Assembly (NCBI RefSeq): GCF_900143525.1
Contig: NZ_FREZ01000001.1
Span: 568,445 to 632,444, forward strand
Reading direction: 5' to 3'
DNA from: Ruegeria sp. Alg231-54
Lineage (GTDB): Bacteria; Pseudomonadota; Alphaproteobacteria; Rhodobacterales; Rhodobacteraceae
DNA: 64,000 nt
A program made the position numbers and the translations under genes. How positions within the stretch are numbered: the stretch's first letter is position 1; each line of letters opens with the position of its first letter. Shown here one piece after another: positions 19,008 through 27,427 of this stretch. The notes beneath the pieces are model-generated. The model had not been told where the DNA came from and did no database searches. It worked only from the letters and a program-made list of their open reading frames with translations.

Positions 19008-19020
19008 CAGCCCAGACGCA

Positions 19021-19050
19021 AAGAACCGGCCACAGCGCCGGTTCTTTTCT
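19021..19050 (+). terminator. Terminator of the ABC importer operon
   Basis: AGAACCGGC (19022-19030) and GCCGGTTCT (19037-19045) with loop CACAGC, then TTTCT. It lies 14 bases after the ATPase stop and just before the convergent transglycosylase gene; read on the minus strand it has no good U-tract. Confidence 0.88.
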
Positions 19051-19069
19051 GACTTGGGTTGGTTGTTAA

Positions 19070-19651
<582 letters not shown>

Positions 19652-19858
19652 TTATGCCAATCCCGCTCGCTCTCGAACCCGAATGAGTATAGGTATTTCA
19701 GGCAAGAATAAAAGCTTGGTAAACAGAACCTGCATAGTTTCTTGCCAACCGTTGCACACATCAACTGTGTTTTAACCATGACGCAGGCCGTATAGGGTCG
19801 CGTAGAAACTTCGCGTCAGATTCGGGCGCGCTCGACACAGACAAGAACGGGGAAATAT

Positions 19859-20362
19859 ATGGCAGGTTCAGTCAACAAGGTCATTCTTATCGGCAATCTC
19901 GGTGCGGACCCTGAGGTACGGTCGTTTCAAAATGGTGGTAAGGTATGCAACCTGCGCATCGCGACATCTGAAACATGGAAAGACCGCAATACCGGAGAGC
20001 GTAAAGATCGGACACAATGGCACTCGGTCGCTATCTTCTCGGAGCCCCTTGTGCGGGTTGCCGAGCAATATCTGCGCAAAGGTAGTAAAGTCTATATCGA
20101 AGGTCAGCTGGAAACCCGCAAATGGCAGGATCAGTCAGGACAGGACAGATACACGACCGAGGTGGTCCTGCGGCCCTATCGCAGCGAACTGACAATGCTG
20201 GACGCCCGCGGTGAAGGCGGCGGTTATGGCGGCGGACAGTCAGGCAGCTATGGCGGCGGTCAGGCGGGCGGCGGCTATGGCGACCCCTATGGCGGACAGT
20301 CCAGCGCCCCTGCCCCTGCACCTGCATCCGGCGGAATCGACGACGACGAGATTCCGTTCTAA
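19859..20362 (+). CDS. ssb: Single-stranded DNA-binding protein
   Basis: A 167-residue SSB. Residues 1-110 form the OB fold ([20 protein letters not shown], then [10 protein letters not shown] and [16 protein letters not shown]). A flexible Gly-rich linker with repeated GGGQ-type units at about 118-148 follows, and the tip DDDEIPF binds partner repair and replication proteins. The protein coats ssDNA as a tetramer. Its upstream region is shared with the divergent lytic transglycosylase; I saw no LexA box there. It is followed 18 bases later by a site-2 protease gene. Confidence 0.97.
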   Translation: MAGSVNKVILIGNLGADPEVRSFQNGGKVCNLRIATSETWKDRNTGERKDRTQWHSVAIFSEPLVRVAEQYLRKGSKVYIEGQLETRKWQDQSGQDRYTTEVVLRPYRSELTMLDARGEGGGYGGGQSGSYGGGQAGGGYGDPYGGQSSAPAPAPASGGIDDDEIPF

Positions 20363-20380
20363 GGCAAACGGAGACGAAAC

Positions 20381-21451
20381 ATGACATGGTCCTTCTCACT
20401 CGGCCGGGTACTGGGGTCGGAACTGAGGGTCCATGTCACCTTTTTTCTGTTACTGGGCTGGGTCGCCTTTGCGGCCTATTCCCAAGGCGGGGTGCCTGCC
20501 GCGATCGACAACCTGATCTTTGTTCTGGCGCTGTTTGCATGCGTTGTCGCGCATGAGTTCGGCCACGCGCTGATGGCGCGGCGCTACGGCATCAAAACCC
20601 CTGACATCACCTTGCTGCCTATCGGCGGGCTTGCCCGGCTCGAACGGATGCCCGAGAAGCCTATGGAAGAAGTCTGGGTCGCTCTAGCCGGGCCGGCAGT
20701 GAATATTGTAATCTGGATCGTTTTGATGGCCATGGGGGCCGGAATGACGCTGGACTCGCTAACCCGGATCGATTCGACCAGTGCCGGACTGTTGAACCGG
20801 CTGGCCTATGTGAATTTGTTGCTGGCCGTATTTAACATGATACCGGCCTTCCCCATGGATGGCGGCCGGGTATTCCGCGCGCTTTTGTGTCTGAAGATGG
20901 ACCGGGTAAAAGCCACACGTATCGCCGCCCTTGCGGGTCAGGTCGTGGCGGTGGCGTTTGGCTTTCTTGGGTTGAACACTGGTAACCCCCTGCTGGTTTT
21001 GATCGCCGTCTTCGTGTTCGTCGCTGCCAATGCGGAAAGCCACGATGTGGCCATGCGCTCAGTCGCGCGGCGGGTGCTGGCCCGCGACGCGATGATTACC
21101 GAGTTTCACGCCCTATCGCCCACCGACACGCTTGCAACCGCCGCACAGGCCGTCATTCACACCACGCAACACGAATTCCCCGTGTTGGGTCCGAATGGAG
21201 ACCTGCAGGGCTTTATAGCACGCGGCACGCTGTTCACTGCCATGGCGCAAGAGGCACCTCGGTCAGATCTGGCAACTTCGATCATGGAAACCGAGATCCC
21301 GCGCGTTGAATTGACCACCGGCCTGGAAACCGTGCTGGGGAAACTACACAAGGGTGCTCCCGCCGTCGCAGTTTGCACCCAGGCCGGAACAATGGTTGGC
21401 TACATCACCCGCGAAAACATCGGTGAACTGATGGTGATCCGCGGACGGTGA
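20381..21451 (+). CDS. Site-2 family (M50) membrane metalloprotease
   Basis: A 356-residue intramembrane zinc protease. Five or so membrane segments occupy residues 10-215. The zinc site is H58-E59-F60-G61-H62 in VVAHEFGHALMARR, and the second motif FNMIPAFPMDGGRVFRALL supplies the third ligand (Asp). The C-terminal region from about residue 230 resembles a CBS-domain pair, as in the CBS-bearing group of these proteases. Substrates are unknown; relatives cleave membrane-anchored regulators or small membrane proteins. The gene follows ssb by 18 bases with GGAG as ribosome site. Its stop directly abuts the stop of the convergent aroB. Confidence 0.92.
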   Translation: MTWSFSLGRVLGSELRVHVTFFLLLGWVAFAAYSQGGVPAAIDNLIFVLALFACVVAHEFGHALMARRYGIKTPDITLLPIGGLARLERMPEKPMEEVWVALAGPAVNIVIWIVLMAMGAGMTLDSLTRIDSTSAGLLNRLAYVNLLLAVFNMIPAFPMDGGRVFRALLCLKMDRVKATRIAALAGQVVAVAFGFLGLNTGNPLLVLIAVFVFVAANAESHDVAMRSVARRVLARDAMITEFHALSPTDTLATAAQAVIHTTQHEFPVLGPNGDLQGFIARGTLFTAMAQEAPRSDLATSIMETEIPRVELTTGLETVLGKLHKGAPAVAVCTQAGTMVGYITRENIGELMVIRGR

Positions 21452-22564
21452 TCAGATCGTCGCCAATGCGTCTTCAAGCACGGACAACACAGCGTCCCTT
21501 GGGGCGTCCGAAGTGACGAACGCCTGCCCGATTCCGCGCGCCAGTATAAACCGCAACTGACCGTCGATGACCTTTTTGTCCTGCGCCATGAGATCAACCA
21601 GTGCCCCGGCACCCGGCAGATCTCCTGGAATGTCGGCCAGATCGGTTTTCATTCCCATTGCACGTAGGTGCGCCCGAACACGGCTCGGTTCCTCCTGTGA
21701 GCACAGCCCAAGACGAGAGGACAGCTCAAACGCCAGTGCACAGCCGATAGCGACACCCTCGCCGTGCAACAGGCGATCAGAATAGCCGGTGGCCGCTTCA
21801 AGCGCGTGACAGAAAGTGTGCCCAAGGTTCAGCAGCGCACGGTCGCCTTGCTCAGTCTCGTCGCGGGCGACGATGTCGGCCTTCATCTGAACCGAGCGTG
21901 TCACCGCCCGCACGCGCGCGGCCATATCGCCACCCGAAACGTCGGGACCGTTTCTTTCGAGCCATTCAAAGAACTCTGCATCGCCCAGCAGGCCGTACTT
22001 GACCACCTCGCCATAGCCCGACAGGAAATCCCGTTGGGTCATGGTGCCCAGAACCGAGGTGTCCGCCAGAACCAGAGAAGGCTGATGGAATGCCCCAATC
22101 AGGTTTTTGCCCTGTGGAGCGTTGATGCCGGTTTTTCCGCCAACAGAACTGTCCACCTGTGCCAGCAACGAGGTCGGTATCTGGACGAAACGGACTCCGC
22201 GCCGCAAAACGGCCGCAGCAAATCCCGCAAGATCACCGATGACCCCGCCACCCAAGGCGATCACCACATCGCGGCGTTCTACCTTTTCCGACAAAAGCCA
22301 TTCAACCGCGCGCTCGAAATGCGGCCAGCTTTTGGTGGCTTCTCCTGCAGGCAAGGCCAGCGAGGTCATCTCGATACCAGCTGTTGCCAGACCATCCCGC
22401 AACGCATTCAGGTGCAACCTGGCCACGTTCTCATCCGTCAGAACAGCGACCTTGGGCCGATGTAGCAAGGGCGCAATCATCGTGCCGGATTGCACCAGCA
22501 GATCAGGCCCGATTTCCACGTCATACGAGCGTTCGCCCAGCTCTACATGTACGGTTTGGTGCAT
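21452..22564 (-). CDS. aroB: 3-dehydroquinate synthase
   Basis: A 370-residue NAD- and metal-dependent enzyme converting DAHP to 3-dehydroquinate, step two of the shikimate pathway. The motifs are ALGGGVIGDLAGFAAAVLRR (NAD loop), QIPTSLLAQVDSSVGGKTGI and NLGHTFCHALEAATGY with the metal histidine, all typical. The ATG at 22564 directly follows the aroK stop (TAAATG), so the two are coupled. The length is standard. Confidence 0.97.
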   Translation of the reverse strand: MHQTVHVELGERSYDVEIGPDLLVQSGTMIAPLLHRPKVAVLTDENVARLHLNALRDGLATAGIEMTSLALPAGEATKSWPHFERAVEWLLSEKVERRDVVIALGGGVIGDLAGFAAAVLRRGVRFVQIPTSLLAQVDSSVGGKTGINAPQGKNLIGAFHQPSLVLADTSVLGTMTQRDFLSGYGEVVKYGLLGDAEFFEWLERNGPDVSGGDMAARVRAVTRSVQMKADIVARDETEQGDRALLNLGHTFCHALEAATGYSDRLLHGEGVAIGCALAFELSSRLGLCSQEEPSRVRAHLRAMGMKTDLADIPGDLPGAGALVDLMAQDKKVIDGQLRFILARGIGQAFVTSDAPRDAVLSVLEDALATI

Positions 22565-23152
22565 TTACTTCCGTTCCAATACGTCGGGGCGCGTCAACAT
22601 CGACTCCACCACCCGGTCCACCATATTTTCAATCGAGGTTTCGCCATCGGACTCAACCGTCAGACCTGCCTGCGCATAAACCGGGACGCGGGCTTCATAC
22701 AAGGCGCGCAAGGTCGCATAAGGGTCAGCCGTGCGCAGCAAAGGCCGTGTGTCCTTATGTTTGACCCTGTTCCACAACACCTTCAAGTCAGCCCGCAGCC
22801 AGACCGAAACCCCGCGTTCAGTGATCATCTGGCGGTTCTGATCGGAAAGAAAAGCGCCGCCGCCGGTGGACAGGATGCCTTTTTCCTCGTCCAGCAGACG
22901 TCCGATGACCTGACTTTCCTTGGCGCGAAAGAACGGTTCACCATCACGCTCAAATATCTCGGGGATGGTCATATTGGCGGCCGATTCGATCTCGGCGTCG
23001 CTGTCGAGGAAGGGAACACCCAGCCTTGCGGCCAAAGCACGGCCCACAGCCGTCTTTCCAGCCCCCATCATGCCAACAAGAACGACGGTTTTGTGCAGTT
23101 CAAAGACCGCATCAGTACCTTCTGTGTGGGCGTTATGCTTAATTTCGCTCAT
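22565..23152 (-). CDS. aroK: Shikimate kinase
   Basis: A 195-residue P-loop kinase making shikimate 3-phosphate, the step after shikimate dehydrogenase. The Walker A motif is GMMGAGKTAVGRAL, near residues 27-40. The shikimate-binding DSDAEIE is followed by FERDGEPFFRAKESQVIGRL, and GGGAFLS is the glycine loop. It forms an aroK-aroB pair with zero spacing, an arrangement common in proteobacteria. It is divergent from a 49-residue small gene across 79 bases. Confidence 0.96.
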   Translation of the reverse strand: MSEIKHNAHTEGTDAVFELHKTVVLVGMMGAGKTAVGRALAARLGVPFLDSDAEIESAANMTIPEIFERDGEPFFRAKESQVIGRLLDEEKGILSTGGGAFLSDQNRQMITERGVSVWLRADLKVLWNRVKHKDTRPLLRTADPYATLRALYEARVPVYAQAGLTVESDGETSIENMVDRVVESMLTRPDVLERK

Positions 23153-23231
23153 TTCAACGTGAATGACGTGATCTTACGAAAAATGCCAGCTATAACTATG
23201 GCAAAAGACAAAATTGGGGCAGCGTTGAGCA

Positions 23232-23381
23232 ATGGGCCGTCTGATCAAGTTCCTGATATATATTGTTTGCCTGTGTTTTGTCGGGCTGGTGGGATATGCG
23301 TATTTGGGTCCGATATTCGGGGTGGATTTCTCGGCCCCGCAAGACGAGATCCGAGAGCCGGTAATCCTGAATGTTGAATAA
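23232..23381 (+). CDS. Small single-helix membrane protein, 49 residues
   Basis: ATG at 23232 opens a 49-residue frame with a hydrophobic helix (FLIYIVCLCFVGLVGYAYLG, residues 7-26) and an acidic tail ending in PVILNVE. No function is recognised. It begins 79 bases from the divergent aroK and its end overlaps by 11 bases the start of the larger unknown gene at 23371, which suggests co-transcription and coupled translation. The next gene follows the same strand to xerD. No strong ribosome site is seen, but the overlap and the membrane-helix composition favour a real gene. Confidence 0.6.
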   Translation: MGRLIKFLIYIVCLCFVGLVGYAYLGPIFGVDFSAPQDEIREPVILNVE

Positions 23382-24894
23382 AGCCGCACTGGCTGCCTTA
23401 TTGCTGGCTGGATCAGCGCAGGCGCAGCAGGCTCCTCTTTCTGTCATCGATTGGCTGACGGACCCTCCGGAAAACCTGCCAGGGACTGTCCTGTTGGAAC
23501 CACCGGTCACGGAGACGGGCATTCAGCCGGATATCCAAGTCTCTCCGCTTGAGGCGCTGTCACAGCCGTTGGGGCTTGTGTCGTCGTCGGTGACCGGCCT
23601 GCCGGTGCACCTTTGGCAGAATAGTGATGCCGACCGGCTGGCTGAGCTGATCACCGATGTGCCGGTTCGCTATAACCCCGCGATGCAGCGATTACTGTTT
23701 ACTCTGATCCTGTCAGAGGCTCGCGCACCAGCTGGTTCGGGTGCTGAAGAAACCCTGCTGCTCGCCCGCATCGACCGGTTGATGCAACTTGGTGCAGCCG
23801 ACCCGGCGCAATCGCTGGTCCAATTGGCCGGTCCGACCGACACACGCGAAAGGTTCCAGCGCTGGTTTGACGCCACCCTGCTCACCGGGGACGAGGATCG
23901 CAGCTGTACGTCGCTGATCGCGAAGCCACACCTGTCGCAGGACTACGCCGCACAGATTTTCTGCAAGGCCCGACGCGGAGACTGGCCATCAGCCGCCCTA
24001 ACGCTGGAAGCGGCGCACGCATTGCAGATATTGCCACCAGATGAGCTGGATGTGCTGGATCGCTTTCTCAGCCCCGAGTTGTTTGAAGAAGCCGAATACC
24101 TTCCGCAACCAGATGATCCCAGCCCACTGACCTTTCGCCTGTTTGAGGCGATCGGGGAACGCCTGCCATCGGCCCCTCTGCCCCGTGCCTTTGCGAATGC
24201 CGACCTGCGGGACGTAGCCGGGTGGAAAGCGCAGATCGAAGCGGCTGAGCGGCTGACCCGCATTGGCGCGCTGACCCCCAACCAGTTGCTGGGTCTGTAT
24301 ACCGAGCGCTCTCCGGCCGCGTCCGGCGCAGTTTGGGACAGGGTCTCGTCCGTGCAACGGTTCGAGTCTGCACTGGATTCGCGCAATCCCGACAAAATCG
24401 CCCGAGCTTTAAATACTGTGTGGACGCAAATGCGCCTGATCGGATTAGAGGTACCCTTTGCAGAATTGTTCGCAGAACGCCTGTCACAGATCGAACTGAC
24501 GGACCCGTCAGCGGAACAGCTGCGCTGGCGTATCCTACTGTTGTCCGAACTGTATGAAACCGCCGCCCTTTCTGTGCCCGGTCAAACCGACGAAAATCAC
24601 TTTCTTGCGGCGTTAGCGCAAGGCGATCCGGGGCGCGCGCGCTCTCCTTCGCCTCTGGCGGATGCGGTTGCGCAAGGGTTTGCATGGGCTGCTCCGGTCC
24701 CGTCGAATATCGAAACGATGCTAAACAATGATCAGCTAGGTGAAGCGATCTTAGAGACCATGCAGCGGTTCGCACATGGGTCACGCGGCAACCTTGTCGA
24801 TCTGACAGCAGCCATTGCGACGCTGCGCCGAGTGGGTCTTGAGGACACCGCCCGCCGCGCCGCACTGAACTTGCTGATCCTGCAGGACCGCTGA
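23371..24894 (+). CDS. Exported protein of unknown function
   Basis: A 507-residue protein with a signal peptide: MLNKAALAALLLAGSAQA followed by mature QQAPL, cut near residue 18-19. The rest is helical and proline-poor with many Leu and Glu residues in repeated helical stretches; I recognise no enzyme motif. The N-terminal mature part has SPLEALSQPLGLVSSSVTGL. It could be an alpha-solenoid-like periplasmic protein. It is followed three bases later by xerD, so the two are probably transcribed together. The family is probably conserved in Rhodobacteraceae, but I cannot check this. Confidence 0.8.
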   Translation: MLNKAALAALLLAGSAQAQQAPLSVIDWLTDPPENLPGTVLLEPPVTETGIQPDIQVSPLEALSQPLGLVSSSVTGLPVHLWQNSDADRLAELITDVPVRYNPAMQRLLFTLILSEARAPAGSGAEETLLLARIDRLMQLGAADPAQSLVQLAGPTDTRERFQRWFDATLLTGDEDRSCTSLIAKPHLSQDYAAQIFCKARRGDWPSAALTLEAAHALQILPPDELDVLDRFLSPELFEEAEYLPQPDDPSPLTFRLFEAIGERLPSAPLPRAFANADLRDVAGWKAQIEAAERLTRIGALTPNQLLGLYTERSPAASGAVWDRVSSVQRFESALDSRNPDKIARALNTVWTQMRLIGLEVPFAELFAERLSQIELTDPSAEQLRWRILLLSELYETAALSVPGQTDENHFLAALAQGDPGRARSPSPLADAVAQGFAWAAPVPSNIETMLNNDQLGEAILETMQRFAHGSRGNLVDLTAAIATLRRVGLEDTARRAALNLLILQDR

Positions 24895-24896
24895 TC

Positions 24897-25850
24897 GTGG
24901 CGGCCCCAGCGACTCAGGACTTGTGGATTTCCACCTTTTTGCAAGCTCAGGCCGCCGAATTGGGGGCCGCGACCAATACGCTGCTAGCCTATGGCCGCGA
25001 TCTGAAAGAATTCTCGGCCTGGCTGGAGCGTCGAAAGACGGGTTTTCCCGACACACAGAGAGAACAAATCGAACAATACCTGATAGACTGCGACGCGCAG
25101 GGCCTATCCCGTTCCACGCGCGCACGTCGGTTGTCCGCGATCAAGCAACTTTTCCGGTTCGCCTTCGAAGAAGGTTGGCTTGAAGCTAACCCCGCCATTC
25201 AGATCAAAGGCCCCGGTCGACAAAAACGGCTGCCCAAAACATTGGATGTCGCCGAAGTCGATCGTTTGCTTGAGGCCGCGCGCCGCACCGGCCGCAAAGA
25301 TGCAGACCGGGTGCGCAACACCTGCCTAATGGAGGTTCTCTACGCCACGGGAATGCGGGTGACCGAATTGGTTTCGCTGCCGGTCTCCTCGGCCAGAGGT
25401 GACCCTCGCATGCTGCTTGTGCTGGGCAAAGGCGGTAAGGAACGGATGGTGCCTCTGTCCCCTCCGGCGCGCGATGCGTTGGCGGCGTGGTTGCTTATCA
25501 GGGACGAGGCCGAGGACAAGCGGGTTGCAGACGGTGCTCAGCGTTCCAAGTTCCTGTTTCCGTCTCGCGGCAAATCCGGCTATCTGACCCGGCACAGGTT
25601 TTTTCTGCTGGTCAAGGAACTGGCCGTAGAAGGTGGCGTTTCGCCGGAAAAAGTGACACCACACACCCTGCGCCATGCCTTTGCCACGCATCTTCTGGCC
25701 AATGGCGCTGATCTGAGGTCGATCCAGACCCTGCTGGGCCATGCCGACGTGGCGACCACGGAAATCTACACCCATGTCCTGGAAGAACGCCTGTCAGAGC
25801 TTGTGTTGCGGCATCACCCGCTGGCGAAAGACGGCGATGACGACGGCTAA
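24897..25850 (+). CDS. xerD: Site-specific tyrosine recombinase XerD
   Basis: A 317-residue recombinase that, with XerC, resolves chromosome dimers at dif. The N-terminal SAM-like DNA-binding domain covers residues 8-100. The catalytic domain contains R154 (YATGMRVTELV), K178/K181 in GKGGKER, H256-x-x-R259 (HTLRHAFATHLL), H282 (LLGHADVAT) and nucleophile Y291. This full set and the segment YLIDCDAQGLSRSTRARRLS favour XerD over a phage integrase, and there is no neighbouring phage gene. The start is GTG at 24897, two bases after the previous stop. XerC is not seen in the window. Confidence 0.9.
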   Translation: MAAPATQDLWISTFLQAQAAELGAATNTLLAYGRDLKEFSAWLERRKTGFPDTQREQIEQYLIDCDAQGLSRSTRARRLSAIKQLFRFAFEEGWLEANPAIQIKGPGRQKRLPKTLDVAEVDRLLEAARRTGRKDADRVRNTCLMEVLYATGMRVTELVSLPVSSARGDPRMLLVLGKGGKERMVPLSPPARDALAAWLLIRDEAEDKRVADGAQRSKFLFPSRGKSGYLTRHRFFLLVKELAVEGGVSPEKVTPHTLRHAFATHLLANGADLRSIQTLLGHADVATTEIYTHVLEERLSELVLRHHPLAKDGDDDG

Positions 25851-25913
25851 CCCCTTGATCCGCAGCATGCGCACCCCCATAACGGATGCAGTATCACGAA
25901 CAACCAAGGAACG

Positions 25914-27224
25914 ATGGAACCCTCTTCTGCTTCTCTGATCGACGGCGCATTCTGGTTTACAACAGGCGCCATCCTGCTTTTGCTTGTCCTGTCGGGCTTT
26001 TTCTCGGGTTCTGAAACGGCATTGACCGCATCATCGCGCGGAAAGCTGCGTGTACAGGCCGACAAGGGTTCACGCGGCGCGCAAAAGGCGCTGGAAATCA
26101 CGGACGACAACGAACGGCTGATCGGCTCGGTCCTGTTGGGCAACAACCTTGTCAACATCCTTGCCGCGTCGCTGGCGACTGCGTTGTTCACCCGGCTGTT
26201 CGGTGAAAGCGGTGTTGCGCTGGCAACGCTGGTGATGACCCTGCTGGTCCTGATCTTTGCTGAGGTTCTTCCCAAGACCTACGCGATCACCAATTCGGAA
26301 AAGGCGGCCGCTGCCGTGGCGCCTATCATCGGTGTCGTCGTGACGGTGTTTTCACCCATCGTTGCAGCCGTGCGCCTGCTGGTACGTGGTGTTCTGCGCC
26401 TGTTCGGCGTCCAGATCGACCCGGACAGCAACATTCTGGCCGTGCGCGAGGAAATCGCCGGAGCGTTGCAGCTTGGACATTCCGAAGGCGTGGTCGAAAA
26501 GGAAGACCGCGACCGTATCCTTGGCGCGCTGGATCTGGGCGATCGTACGGTTGAAGAGATCATGTTGCACCGCTCGAATATTGAGATGATCGATGCAGAC
26601 GCCTCGCCCGAGGCCATCCTTCAGCAATGTCTGAAAAGCAGCCACACCCGCCTGCCCGTGTTTCGCGACGAACAGGAAAACATCGTTGGTGTCGTCCACG
26701 CCAAGGACCTGTTCCGCGCGATGTACGCCCATGCCGGCGGCAGTGAGAACGCTGATAACCGACTGAAAGAATTCGACATCCTCAAGGTCGCGAACGACCC
26801 CTATTTTGTTCCGGAAACCACCACTCTGGACGATCAGATGCGCGAATTCCTACGGATGCACAGCCACTTTGCGCTGGTGGTGGATGAATACGGTTCGCTG
26901 CGCGGGCTGATCACACTTGAGGATATCCTCGAGGAAATCGTGGGCGAGATCGCGGACGAGTTCGACATTGACGAAGACGTATCCGTGACCCGAACCGAAG
27001 ATGGGCAGTTTCTGGTTGAAGGGGCCACCACGATCCGCGACGCCAACCGCGCGATGGATTGGTCCCTGCCCGACGATGAGGCAAATACCATCGCCGGTCT
27101 GGTCATTCACGAAGCGCAGATGATCCCAACCGTCGGTCAGGTCTTTTCCTTTCACGGCTTCCGCTTTGAGGTGACAAAACGTCAAGGCAACCGGATCACC
27201 GAACTGAAAGTTCGACCTCTCTGA
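25914..27224 (+). CDS. CorC/HlyC-CNNM type membrane protein
   Basis: A 436-residue protein with an N-terminal DUF21/CNNM membrane domain (about residues 15-195; hydrophobic helices near 17-38, 80-100 and 130-150), a CBS pair (about 210-340, including VEEIMLHRSNIEMID and RLPVFRDEQENIVGVVHAKD) and a C-terminal CorC_HlyC domain (about 350-430). Relatives take part in magnesium or cobalt handling; the HlyC 'hemolysin' name is historical. AAGGAACG precedes the ATG. It is followed by its own terminator. Confidence 0.88.
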   Translation: MEPSSASLIDGAFWFTTGAILLLLVLSGFFSGSETALTASSRGKLRVQADKGSRGAQKALEITDDNERLIGSVLLGNNLVNILAASLATALFTRLFGESGVALATLVMTLLVLIFAEVLPKTYAITNSEKAAAAVAPIIGVVVTVFSPIVAAVRLLVRGVLRLFGVQIDPDSNILAVREEIAGALQLGHSEGVVEKEDRDRILGALDLGDRTVEEIMLHRSNIEMIDADASPEAILQQCLKSSHTRLPVFRDEQENIVGVVHAKDLFRAMYAHAGGSENADNRLKEFDILKVANDPYFVPETTTLDDQMREFLRMHSHFALVVDEYGSLRGLITLEDILEEIVGEIADEFDIDEDVSVTRTEDGQFLVEGATTIRDANRAMDWSLPDDEANTIAGLVIHEAQMIPTVGQVFSFHGFRFEVTKRQGNRITELKVRPL

Positions 27225-27251
27225 GGACAACCCAAAGAACTGCAAGAATCC

Positions 27252-27285
27252 ACCGGCGTTCTGATCCGAGCGCCGGTTTTCTTTT
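27252..27285 (+). terminator. Terminator of the CorC-like gene
   Basis: ACCGGCG (27252-27258) and CGCCGGT (27271-27277) form a stem with a 12-base loop, followed by TTTCTTTT. It is 28 bases after the CorC-like stop. Confidence 0.8.
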
Positions 27286-27427
27286 GGACAACCACAGTAC
27301 CCTTCCTGTTTAGGGTCGCCAGAAAGCGCTGAACCTGGATCGCCTTCCGCGACACTTTCTGTCGCTGAAGCTATTGCAAAGGCAGCTTTCCTATTGAGAC
27401 TGACGGCATAGGCATCAGGAGACGTGC

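Noticed and set aside
20216..20330. Tandem Gly-rich repeat in ssb as a possible DNA repeat of interest
   Set aside because: It encodes the usual flexible SSB linker.
24897..25850. Phage integrase as an alternative to xerD
   Set aside because: No phage genes, no attachment site and no tRNA nearby; length and motif spacing match XerD.
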